Shown: positions 23,330-30,987 of the stretch, one piece after another
How positions within the stretch are numbered: the stretch's first letter is position 1
Layout: each line of letters begins with the position of its first letter
Origin: JAAZBA01 sp964461815
Lineage (GTDB): Bacteria > Bacillota > Clostridia > Oscillospirales > QAMX01
Direction: 5' to 3'
Assembly: GCA_964461815.1 (NCBI GenBank)
Contig: CAYWVF010000022.1
Coordinates: forward strand, 1 to 48,091
Length of the DNA stretch: 48,091 bases
Notes under the pieces: model-generated
Database searches by the model: none
Told to the model about the DNA's origin: nothing
What the model saw: the letters and a program-made list of their open reading frames with translations, nothing else
Position numbers and translations under genes: made by a program

Positions 23330-25732
23330 ATGGAATACAATACAAAAGGCATACGCGCGGAAATAGAGACAAAGCTTAAACGCCACTTCGGATGTGAGCT
23401 TGCGGAAGCGGGCAGAGACGAGCTTTTTAAGGCTTCGGCGCTGGTAATGAGAGACATAATGGCGGCAAGACTTGTCGAAACGGAGAACAAACGTGAGGAA
23501 AGCGGAGAAAAACAGGTGCATTACATGTCTCTGGAATTCCTCATCGGACGTTCGTTCGTAAATAACGCGTATAATCTTGGAATCCTTGAAGTTATGCGTG
23601 AAACGCTGAAGGAGATAGGCATAGATTTTAAGGATTTCCTTGAGACTGAGCCTGATGCCGGACTCGGAAACGGCGGACTCGGTCGCCTTGCGGCATGCTA
23701 TATCGACTCCATGGCAAGTCTGGGACTTGCTGCAACGGGCTACTCCATAAGATACGAGCATGGACTGTTCAAGCAGAGGATAATCGAGGGTCAGCAGATA
23801 GAGCTGCCTGACAGCTGGCTCGATATAGGCGAGGTATGGCTCATGCCGAGAATGGATGAGGTGCGTGAGGTAAAATATGACGGATATGTAACGGAGAGCT
23901 GGGAGCAGGGCAGGATGAAGCCGCAGCTGTGTGACTTCACTACTGTGCTTGCAGTGCCGTATGATATGATAATTTCGGGCTATGATACGGATAACGTCTG
24001 CGTACTGAGGCTGTGGAGTGCAAAGTCACCTGTTGAGCTGGATATGGCGCTGTTCTCGAGAGGCGAGTATCTTAAGGCGGTAGAGCAGCATGCAATGGCT
24101 GAGACAATATCGAAGATACTCTATCCCGATGATAAGCACATCGAGGGTAAATCACTCAGACTCAAGCAGCAGTACTTCTTCGTCTCCGCTACGGTGCAGG
24201 ATATAGTTGATAAGCACCGCAGAAGATGGGGCACACTGGAGAATCTGGCAGATAAGCATGTGATTCAGATAAACGATACTCATCCGGCGATGGTAGTGCC
24301 TGAGCTCATGAGGATACTCATGGATGAGGAGGGCTATTCCTGGGAGAAAGCGTGGGGCATAGTCACGAAAACGGTGGCGTATACGAATCATACAGTAATG
24401 GCTGAGGCTCTGGAGCAGTGGCCGTGCTCACTGTTTGAGCAGCATATGCCGAGAATATGGGCTATACTTCACGAGATCAACGAGCGCTTCTGTGCCGAGC
24501 TGTGGAATCGCTATCCCGGCGACTTCGACAGGATCAGCCGTATGTCCGTTATCGCAGATAACATGGTGCGTATGGCGAATCTGTCGGTCGTGGCATCATA
24601 TTCCGTAAACGGTGTATCGGCACTGCACAGTGATATAATAAAGGACAGCGTATTCCATGAATATTACGAGCTGACTCCGCAGAAGTTTACAAATGTCACG
24701 AACGGTATCGCTCACCGCCGCTGGCTGTGCGAGATCAATCCGGGACTTACGAAGCTGCTGGAGGAGACGATAGGAAATAAATTTGTGACAGAGCCGTCCG
24801 AGCTGAAAAAATTCGAAGCGTTTGCGAACGACTCTGCGGTGCTTAAGCGACTTGAAGCTATCAAGCGTGAGAATAAAGAGAATCTGGCAGCATTCCTTAA
24901 AACGACATGCGGCTTGACGCTTGATGCATCGACGATGTTCGATGTGCAGGTAAAGCGTCTGCATGAGTATAAGCGTCAGCTTCTCAACGTGCTTGCGATA
25001 CTCGACCGCTATTTGATGATAAAGGCAGAGCCCAACAGGGAGTATCAGCCGAAGACGTATATTTTCGGAGCGAAGGCATTCCCCGGCTATTATACCGCAA
25101 AGCAGATCATACGCCTTATAAACAGCGTGGCAAGCTTCATCGACAGAGATCCTGCGATGAGGGGACTGCTCAAGGTCGTATTCGTTGAGAACTACAGAGT
25201 AACAGCGGCAGAGCATATCATGCCTGCGGCTGAGGTATCGGAGCAGATAAGCATTGCCGGCAAGGAAGCCTCCGGCACGGGAAATATGAAATTCATGATA
25301 AACGGAGCAGTGACGCTCGGTACGCTTGACGGTGCAAATGTCGAGATACGTGAGGCTGTGGGTGACGATAATATCTTCATCTTCGGACTCAAATCGCACG
25401 AGGTCGATGCACTTCGCCCGTATTACAATCCGGCTGCCATTTATCAGGCTAACCCGAGAGTGAGAGCTGTATTTGAGCTGATACATCAGGGCTTCGGTGA
25501 CGGAGTGAATTACAGTGAGCTTATAAGTCCGCTCATCGTCGGCACTAACCCCGACACATATATGCTGCTTGCCGATTTCGACAGCTACTGTGCGGCACAG
25601 GCGAGAATAGATGAGGCTTATCGTGACAAGCAGAGATGGAACAGGATGTCGCTTGTGAATATAGCTAACAGCGGCAGATTCTCATCCGACAGAGCTATCC
25701 GTGATTATGCGGAGAAGATCTGGCACGTATGA
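23330..25732 (+). CDS. glgP: glycogen/maltodextrin phosphorylase
   Basis: An 800-residue GT35 phosphorylase, which releases glucose-1-phosphate from the non-reducing ends of alpha-glucans. Conserved blocks are HYMSLEFLIGRSFVNNAYNL, GLGNGGLGRLAACYIDSMAS and VTNGIAHRRWL. The pyridoxal-phosphate site is EASGTGNMKFMINGAVTLGT, with K654 the cofactor lysine. Length fits the bacterial family, without the N-terminal phosphorylation region of animal enzymes. It supplies the catabolic arm of the cluster. The GH13 gene follows after 32 bases and probably shares its mRNA. Confidence 0.95.
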   Translation: MEYNTKGIRAEIETKLKRHFGCELAEAGRDELFKASALVMRDIMAARLVETENKREESGEKQVHYMSLEFLIGRSFVNNAYNLGILEVMRETLKEIGIDFKDFLETEPDAGLGNGGLGRLAACYIDSMASLGLAATGYSIRYEHGLFKQRIIEGQQIELPDSWLDIGEVWLMPRMDEVREVKYDGYVTESWEQGRMKPQLCDFTTVLAVPYDMIISGYDTDNVCVLRLWSAKSPVELDMALFSRGEYLKAVEQHAMAETISKILYPDDKHIEGKSLRLKQQYFFVSATVQDIVDKHRRRWGTLENLADKHVIQINDTHPAMVVPELMRILMDEEGYSWEKAWGIVTKTVAYTNHTVMAEALEQWPCSLFEQHMPRIWAILHEINERFCAELWNRYPGDFDRISRMSVIADNMVRMANLSVVASYSVNGVSALHSDIIKDSVFHEYYELTPQKFTNVTNGIAHRRWLCEINPGLTKLLEETIGNKFVTEPSELKKFEAFANDSAVLKRLEAIKRENKENLAAFLKTTCGLTLDASTMFDVQVKRLHEYKRQLLNVLAILDRYLMIKAEPNREYQPKTYIFGAKAFPGYYTAKQIIRLINSVASFIDRDPAMRGLLKVVFVENYRVTAAEHIMPAAEVSEQISIAGKEASGTGNMKFMINGAVTLGTLDGANVEIREAVGDDNIFIFGLKSHEVDALRPYYNPAAIYQANPRVRAVFELIHQGFGDGVNYSELISPLIVGTNPDTYMLLADFDSYCAAQARIDEAYRDKQRWNRMSLVNIANSGRFSSDRAIRDYAEKIWHV

Positions 25733-25764
25733 GATAGGTCAATTGAAACAATAGGAGAAAACAT

Positions 25765-27510
25765 ATGCTTTTAATGCCATCTCATAGACCGAGAGAAGAA
25801 AAATACAGATCACCTGTCGGTGCGGTCGAGATAGGATGCGAGATAGAGTTAAAAATAGCCGTTCCATGCTGCTACGAGGTCTGCGAGGCGTATTTATGCG
25901 TAAAGACCGAGGACAGCGAGGGTATATCGGATGAAAAGCATGAGATGAAGCGTGCGTATACGGATGAGGCTGCACAGGAGGATGTATTTTCGGTAAAGCT
26001 GACTGCGCCTGACAGAGGCTCACTGCTTTGGTATTACTTTTCACTTCGAAGAATGGGCGGCGAGGTCTACTACTACGGCAGGATGGAGCCTACGGACGAG
26101 AATCCCGATATCACGGGCGGTATTTACAATGAGATACCTCCAATGTGGCAGATAACCGTCTATGCTCCCTTGACATGCCGACCTCAGTGGTACTCAGATA
26201 CCGTCACATACCATATATTCGTAGATCGTTTCAACAGAAGCCGTAAGCCGTACAAAACAGGCTGGAGATCGAGACGTGATATCCGTGACGATTGGTACAG
26301 TGAGCCGTCGGTAGATTTCGACGAGAACGGAAAGCAGATAAATGTGGACTTTTTCGGCGGTAATCTCAAGGGAATAATCGAAAAGCTCGACTATTTAAAG
26401 AGTCTGAGCGTCGGCACAATATATCTGAGTCCGATCTTTGAAGCCTCCTCGAATCACCGATATGATACAGGCGATTATATGGTGATCGACAAGATGATAG
26501 GCACATCGAAGCAGTTTGCGGAGCTCTGCACGAGAGCGCACAAGCTCGGAATGCGAGTCATGCTTGACGGTGTATTCAGTCATACAGGCAGTGACAGCAG
26601 GTATTTTAACTCAAAGGGTCATTATGACAGCATCGGTGCAGCTCAGGACAAGAGCTCACCGTATTATGAGTGGTACGATTTTAAGCACTGGCCGGATGAT
26701 TACGACTGCTGGTGGGATGTACTGACGCTGCCGTGCGTAAAAGAGGAAAATGAGGACTACATGCGCTTCATCATAACAGGCGAGGACAGCGTTATCAAGC
26801 ACTGGATGCGTCTGGGTGCGGACGGCTGGAGACTGGACGTGGCTGACGAGCTGCCTGACGGCTTCCTTGAAAGACTGTATGCGGAGGTCAAGAGTGAGAA
26901 GCCGGATGCAGCTGTGATAGGCGAGGTCTGGGAGGATGCATCGAATAAGTCGAGCTACGATAAGCGTAGGTTCTACCTGTGCGGAGGGAAGCTTGACGGA
27001 GTGATGAATTATCCACTACGTGAGGCTGTGATAGACTTCCTTGAGGGTGGAGACGCTCACTGCTTTGTAAATAAGATGAGCGAGATAGAGCAGAATTACC
27101 CATTTGAAGCGTTGCTCACATGTATGAACGTTATCGGTACGCATGACACGGAGAGAATACTTACCCGTCTCGGAGACGATGTTGAGCTTGTAAAGCTTGC
27201 AAGTGTGCTGCAATACTGCTACCCCGGCTCACCGTCACTGTATTACGGAGACGAAGCGGGACTTGCAGGTGAGGGAGATCCGTACAACAGAAGAGGATAT
27301 CCCTGGGGACGTGAGAATACGGAGCTCATTGACCATTACAAAGCACTCGGAAAACTGCGCTCATCGTCCGAAGCTCTTCGCCGAGGCAGGATAAAATATA
27401 TTCGTGCCGAGGGAGGTCTGCTCGTATTCGAAAGGTACACGGACAGCGAGCGGGTAGTCGTGACGATCGATAGAAGTGAAAAGCGGTGGAGCATCGAAAA
27501 GCTACAGTGA
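25765..27510 (+). CDS. GH13 alpha-glucan hydrolase (cyclomaltodextrinase/neopullulanase-like)
   Basis: A 581-residue GH13 enzyme without signal peptide, so cytosolic. An N-terminal beta domain (about 1-130) resembles the starch-binding N domains of maltogenic enzymes. The barrel starts at VTYHIFVDRFNRS. Conserved regions are MLDGVFSHTGSDSRYFN, GWRLDVADELP (nucleophile D358), VIGEVWEDA (acid/base E387) and NVIGTHDTERIL (D461). A C-terminal beta domain covers about 510-581. Its likely job is to open branch points or shorten limit dextrins left by GlgP; the exact bond (alpha-1,4 or 1,6) cannot be told. TAGGAG stands 8 bases before the ATG. Confidence 0.9.
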   Translation: MLLMPSHRPREEKYRSPVGAVEIGCEIELKIAVPCCYEVCEAYLCVKTEDSEGISDEKHEMKRAYTDEAAQEDVFSVKLTAPDRGSLLWYYFSLRRMGGEVYYYGRMEPTDENPDITGGIYNEIPPMWQITVYAPLTCRPQWYSDTVTYHIFVDRFNRSRKPYKTGWRSRRDIRDDWYSEPSVDFDENGKQINVDFFGGNLKGIIEKLDYLKSLSVGTIYLSPIFEASSNHRYDTGDYMVIDKMIGTSKQFAELCTRAHKLGMRVMLDGVFSHTGSDSRYFNSKGHYDSIGAAQDKSSPYYEWYDFKHWPDDYDCWWDVLTLPCVKEENEDYMRFIITGEDSVIKHWMRLGADGWRLDVADELPDGFLERLYAEVKSEKPDAAVIGEVWEDASNKSSYDKRRFYLCGGKLDGVMNYPLREAVIDFLEGGDAHCFVNKMSEIEQNYPFEALLTCMNVIGTHDTERILTRLGDDVELVKLASVLQYCYPGSPSLYYGDEAGLAGEGDPYNRRGYPWGRENTELIDHYKALGKLRSSSEALRRGRIKYIRAEGGLLVFERYTDSERVVVTIDRSEKRWSIEKLQ

Positions 27511-27547
27511 GCTGATAAATAATCCACCTTTTATAACGATAAATGCG

Positions 27548-27588
27548 TTTACACCTCTTTTGTATTATGATAGAATACAAAAGAGGTG
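27548..27588 (+). promoter_or_regulatory. GH20 promoter with a 15-bp perfect operator palindrome
   Basis: The promoter is TTTACA (27548-27553), 17 bases, TAGAAT (27571-27576). The inverted repeat CACCTCTTTTGTATT (27552-27566) / AATACAAAAGAGGTG (27574-27588), with a 7-base centre, spans the -35/-10 region and the start site. A repressor bound there would block polymerase. The right arm also contains the ribosome-binding site AGAGGTG (27582-27588). Confidence 0.7.
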
Positions 27589-27594
27589 ATCGTT

Positions 27595-28947
27595 TTGTAC
27601 TTTATTTTTAACAGTGACGTGACTGCAAAAGCCGACCCGTCAATGAACAATGAGACGGTGAAAAGGCTGTGGAATGGCTTTTGTTTGAAAAAGCATGATA
27701 TTTTATTGACAGACGGAGAGGTAAATACGTTTTCAGTCGGAGGTGTTGAGATACCGATACTGCCCGAGGGTAAGGAGTTTGCACTTCGTATAACTGAAAA
27801 GGGAGCTGCGGTACGAGGACGGGACTACGGCGGACTGATACGAGGCTACTGTGCGCTTTTGATGAGGATAGAGTGTAAAAAGGACTGCTTCATGCTGAGT
27901 GAAGCGTATGAGGAAAGCAGCTACAATATCAAAAACCGTATGCTGCATATATGCGTTTTCCCGGAGAACGATCTGTATTATATAAAAAAGCTTATCCGAT
28001 TTGCCGGACTGTGCCAGTACACGCATATCGTGATCGAGTTCTGGGGTATGCTGAAATATGATTGCATGAAGTCATTGTCGTGGCCGAATGCATTCACAAA
28101 GGACGAGGCGAGGGAGCTTATACGTGAAGCTCGTGAAATGGGAATGGAGCCGATCCCGATGTTCAATCAGCTTGGTCATGCGACTGCGTCGAGAGTGCTG
28201 CTGGGAAAGCATGTCGTGCTGGATCAGGATCCCGCTATGCAGTACCTGTTCACGCCCGACGGCTGGGCATGGGATATAGAGTCGGAGGATGTCGATCTGC
28301 TGCTAAAGCAGGTGCGGCATGAGCTGTATGAGCTTTTCAGCGAGGGCAGCTACATACATATCGGCTGTGATGAGGCTGATTATTACCTGCGCAGCAGAGA
28401 AAGACGTGCGGCACTGCCCGATTTTTTGCACAGGCTCACAAATGATGTGGCAGGCAAGGGAAGACGACCGATGCTGTGGATGGATATGCTGCTTGAAAAG
28501 GACAGGTACCCCGGCTATACGGCATCCTGCGAGCCAGACGAGGGTGAGACACTGAGAGGAGCGCTTCATCCGTCTACCGTTATGGTGGACTGGCAGTACG
28601 AATGCACCGATGTGCCTGTAAAGACTGCGATGGGACTTAAGGAAACAGGTCATGATATTATCGGTGCTCCGTGGTATAAGCCCGGTAATTATAAAGCGTG
28701 GGCAAAAACGATAGCTGAAAATGAGCTGTTCGGGATAATGCTTACGACATGGCATTATCTGAGCAAGGAGACTCCGAGCATACTGGGCTGTGCCGAGAGC
28801 TTCGGTGCTTCGGTATTCCCGTGGAGCAGCCCACTCGGAGTGAGAGAGGAGTCGGCTGCAATGCTTCGCAGACTCAGCTTCGAGGGCAATACATATGAGG
28901 ACAGCGGCTGGTCAAAGGTTCAGGTCAGCGTATCATGTACAGAATAA
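27595..28947 (+). CDS. GH20 beta-N-acetylhexosaminidase-like protein, cytosolic
   Basis: A 450-residue protein with a GH20 layout. A short alpha/beta N-terminal domain (about 1-100) comes before a TIM barrel. The catalytic Asp-Glu pair is D259-E260 in YIHIGCDEADYY, and further barrel motifs are EPIPMFNQLGHATASRVLL, MLWMDMLLEK and GIMLTTWHYLSK. There is no signal peptide, so it would act on imported amino-sugar oligosaccharides. The start is TTG at 27595: AGAGGTG ends 6 bases before it, whereas an in-frame GTG at 27586 lies within that ribosome-binding site. It has its own promoter and operator and is closed by the terminator at 28952. Substrate not determined. Confidence 0.8.
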   Translation: MYFIFNSDVTAKADPSMNNETVKRLWNGFCLKKHDILLTDGEVNTFSVGGVEIPILPEGKEFALRITEKGAAVRGRDYGGLIRGYCALLMRIECKKDCFMLSEAYEESSYNIKNRMLHICVFPENDLYYIKKLIRFAGLCQYTHIVIEFWGMLKYDCMKSLSWPNAFTKDEARELIREAREMGMEPIPMFNQLGHATASRVLLGKHVVLDQDPAMQYLFTPDGWAWDIESEDVDLLLKQVRHELYELFSEGSYIHIGCDEADYYLRSRERRAALPDFLHRLTNDVAGKGRRPMLWMDMLLEKDRYPGYTASCEPDEGETLRGALHPSTVMVDWQYECTDVPVKTAMGLKETGHDIIGAPWYKPGNYKAWAKTIAENELFGIMLTTWHYLSKETPSILGCAESFGASVFPWSSPLGVREESAAMLRRLSFEGNTYEDSGWSKVQVSVSCTE

Positions 28948-28951
28948 AAAT

Positions 28952-28982
28952 AGCTCCGACGCCTTTTTAAGACGTCGGAGCT
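28952..28982. terminator. bidirectional terminator between the GH20 gene and htrA
   Basis: AGCTCCGACG (28952-28961) and CGTCGGAGCT (28973-28982), a 10-bp perfect stem with an 11-base loop. On the minus strand TATTTTTATTC follows, and on the plus strand GATTATTTTG. Confidence 0.85.
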
Positions 28983-29013
28983 GATTATTTTGGAGGCCGT
29001 GAATGAACCGTTA

Positions 29014-30294
29014 TTACATATTATCAAGATCTCTGTATTCCTCTGTCAGGAGCGCATTTACTGTGATCTCCTGATTATCTCGTATTACCTTTACCTCTAC
29101 CGTATCACCTGCACTGAAATCGCTCAGAGCGGATTTGATCTCCTGCGTGCTCGATACCTCTACACCGTTGACCTCCTTGATGCAGTCGCCTATTTCAAGA
29201 CCGGACTTATCCTGAAATTCAGGATCGATAAAGCCGCTTACATAAACGCCTGTGCTTGGGAGCTTATATGACATAGCTGTAAGAGGATTTGTTATTACAG
29301 TTACGTTGATACCAAATGCCGGACGACCTGTTACATAGCCGTACTCAAGAAGATCCTCGACTATCGGCTTGATATCATTTACAGGGATAGCGTATCCGAG
29401 TCCCTCAACGCCTGTTGCGGAGGTCTTAGCTACGATAACACCGATCAGCTCGCCTCTGTCGGAGAGCATTGCACCGCCGGAGTTGCCGGAGTTGACTGCT
29501 GCATCTGTCTGCATAAGGTTAAGTGTTGTGCCGTCGGAGAAGGTTATCTCTCTGTCGAGTGCGCTGACGATACCCTGTGTTACTGTGCCCTGGAGCTTGC
29601 CGAGAGGGTTGCCTATTACTATTGCCTTGTCGCCTACGCTTACGTTATCGCTGTCACCGAGAGGTGCATATGTCAGGGAATCGGCATCGATCTTAAGAAG
29701 TGCTATTTCAGTCGAGCTGTCTGTACCGAGAAGCTTGGCATCAAACTCACGACCGTCGTTGAGCACTACCTTAAAGGAGGTCGCACCCTCGACAACGTGG
29801 TTATTTGTGACTATATGACCGTCTGCGGAGATTATAACGCCGGAGCCTGCACCCTGTGTGGTGTATGTCTGAACTCCGTAATAGCCGTAAGCCTGCTGCT
29901 CATACTCTGTGTAAATCGCAACGACTGCATCACTGAGGGAGGCTACCACTTCGGACGTGGTCATTTCCTCACCGCTGCCATCACCGGCAGTGTAGAGCTT
30001 TATGCCGCTCGTGGAGGGCTTGCTGCTGTCTGTCTTCTTGTCGCTGACGATAAGACCGCTGTCCTGCACGTCGGAATTGCTGTCCATCTTGACGGAGCTG
30101 TTTGACTCGCTGTCATCGGTACGGTTTACATATGTTGCAACGAGTGCGCCGCCTGCTACACATACGAGAAGTGCAAGCACACAGCACATAGCTATCATTG
30201 CCTTAAGATATTTACCCATCTTATCGATTCGGCTGTCATAGTGTTCTCTGTTCGAGCCGTTGTCCTGCTGTTCAATGTTGTAGTTGTTATACAT
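29014..30294 (-). CDS. HtrA/DegP-like serine protease with PDZ domain
   Basis: A 426-residue membrane-anchored protease of family S1C. A cytoplasmic N-terminus is followed by one membrane helix (about 32-55). A Ser/Asp-rich linker (56-100), the trypsin-like domain (about 112-300) and a PDZ domain (about 315-415) lie outside the membrane. The catalytic His is H166 (TNNHVVEG) and the Ser S272 (NSGNSGGAM). The third triad position, normally Asp in a T-D-[IL]-A motif, reads STEIALL, with E196. Such proteases degrade misfolded exported proteins. A ribosome-binding site, AAAGGAAG, precedes the ATG, itself preceded by a 13-bp leader hairpin. It is monocistronic. Confidence 0.9.
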   Translation of the reverse strand: MYNNYNIEQQDNGSNREHYDSRIDKMGKYLKAMIAMCCVLALLVCVAGGALVATYVNRTDDSESNSSVKMDSNSDVQDSGLIVSDKKTDSSKPSTSGIKLYTAGDGSGEEMTTSEVVASLSDAVVAIYTEYEQQAYGYYGVQTYTTQGAGSGVIISADGHIVTNNHVVEGATSFKVVLNDGREFDAKLLGTDSSTEIALLKIDADSLTYAPLGDSDNVSVGDKAIVIGNPLGKLQGTVTQGIVSALDREITFSDGTTLNLMQTDAAVNSGNSGGAMLSDRGELIGVIVAKTSATGVEGLGYAIPVNDIKPIVEDLLEYGYVTGRPAFGINVTVITNPLTAMSYKLPSTGVYVSGFIDPEFQDKSGLEIGDCIKEVNGVEVSSTQEIKSALSDFSAGDTVEVKVIRDNQEITVNALLTEEYRDLDNM

Positions 30295-30310
30295 ACTGAT
30301 CTTCCTTTCT

Positions 30311-30367
30311 TAGAATAATAATCATAAAGCCTTTTTAGCTTTTTTCCTTTTTACGATTATTATTCTA
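30311..30367 (-). promoter_or_regulatory. hairpin in the htrA leader
   Basis: TAGAATAATAATC (30311-30323) and GATTATTATTCTA (30355-30367) are perfect 13-bp arms around a 31-base loop. On the minus strand the hairpin lies immediately upstream of the ribosome-binding site AAGAAAGGAAG. The arms are AT-only apart from one G and one C each, so the structure could melt with heat or need a factor. Confidence 0.5.
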
Positions 30368-30431
30368 CATTGCATAGGTGATATGTGTTTGATTCTATGT
30401 TGAAAAATAGGTGTTTTTTTGTGAATGTTAG

Positions 30432-30458
30432 TTCACGTGATGTTCACATAAAATTCAC
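30432..30458. promoter_or_regulatory. three TTCAC direct repeats at 11-base steps
   Basis: TTCAC begins at 30432, 30443 and 30454. Two consecutive 11-base units read GTTCACGTGAT and GTTCACATAAA, then ATTCACATTGC. Direct repeats one helical turn apart are the usual binding pattern of OmpR/PhoB-type response regulators. GTGAA at 30421-30425 adds an inverted half. The site lies in the 291-base gap between htrA (minus) and the HEAT gene (plus). Confidence 0.55.
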
Positions 30459-30521
30459 ATTGCATTTTTGAACTTGAGATAAATTAAATGTGAACAAATT
30501 TCAACAAATTTGCCTGTCCGC

Positions 30522-30550
30522 TTGACTTTTAATTTTCAGAGGAGTAACAT
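30522..30550 (+). promoter_or_regulatory. promoter of the HEAT-repeat gene
   Basis: TTGACT (30522-30527), 17 bases, then TAACAT (30545-30550); CATAAT (30548-30553) is an alternative -10. The ribosome-binding site GGAGG follows about 12 bases before the ATG at 30586. Confidence 0.5.
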
Positions 30551-30585
30551 AATAGTATTATAAATTAAGTTGGAGGAATTTTGAG

Positions 30586-30927
30586 ATGTCTGTTGATAAG
30601 AAAGTAGAAAAGATACTCGATTTAGGAGCAAAGAAAAAGACTGCAAAAATACTTAAGTATGTTGAGGCTAAGGAGCCGGAGCTCAGAGCAGCGGCAGCCA
30701 AGGCACTTGCTGATATACGTGTAGATGAATCCTATAATGCACTTACAGACCTTATCCGTGATCCGGAGCTGTCTGTTCGTCGTGAAGCTGTTATAGCACT
30801 CGGTATTTTCGGAAGAAAAGCAGGTGCAGAGCATGTACGCAGCGTTATGGCACGTCCGGAAAACGCTGAGTTTATCGCAGAATGTCAGACAGCTATCAGC
30901 CAGATAGTAAACAGCAACGAAAGATAA
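30586..30927 (+). CDS. HEAT-repeat protein
   Basis: A 113-residue all-helical protein with about two and a half HEAT repeats. Repeat-like helices include ELRAAAAKALADIRVDESYN, ALTDLIRDPELSVRREAVIA and ALGIFGRKAGAEHVRSVMAR, with the Asp/Arg pattern (DPELSVRREAVIALG) of the HEAT_2/PBS-lyase type. Such repeats are scaffolds for protein-protein contact; the partner is unknown. A clear ribosome-binding site, GGAGG, and its own promoter and terminator make it an independent unit. Divergent from htrA, with which it may share control through the TTCAC repeats. Confidence 0.8.
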   Translation: MSVDKKVEKILDLGAKKKTAKILKYVEAKEPELRAAAAKALADIRVDESYNALTDLIRDPELSVRREAVIALGIFGRKAGAEHVRSVMARPENAEFIAECQTAISQIVNSNER

Positions 30928-30950
30928 AATATTTTCAAGATGAGTATCAG

Positions 30951-30983
30951 AAAAGGGAAGCATATTTCAAATGCTTCCCTTTT
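30951..30983. terminator. bidirectional terminator between the HEAT gene and pcrA
   Basis: AAAAGGGAAGCAT (30951-30963) and ATGCTTCCCTTTT (30971-30983), a 13-bp perfect stem with a 7-base loop. Its A- and T-rich ends give U-runs in both directions. It lies 4 bases from the pcrA stop. Confidence 0.9.
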
Positions 30984-30987
30984 TAGC

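Noticed and set aside
22137..23372. 411-codon minus-strand frame antisense to glgA
   Set aside because: A shadow of the glgA codon pattern; glgA has full family motifs, and the antisense peptide shows none.
24596..25486. 296-codon minus-strand frame antisense to glgP
   Set aside because: Same reason: it lies wholly inside a well-supported gene and has no start signal.
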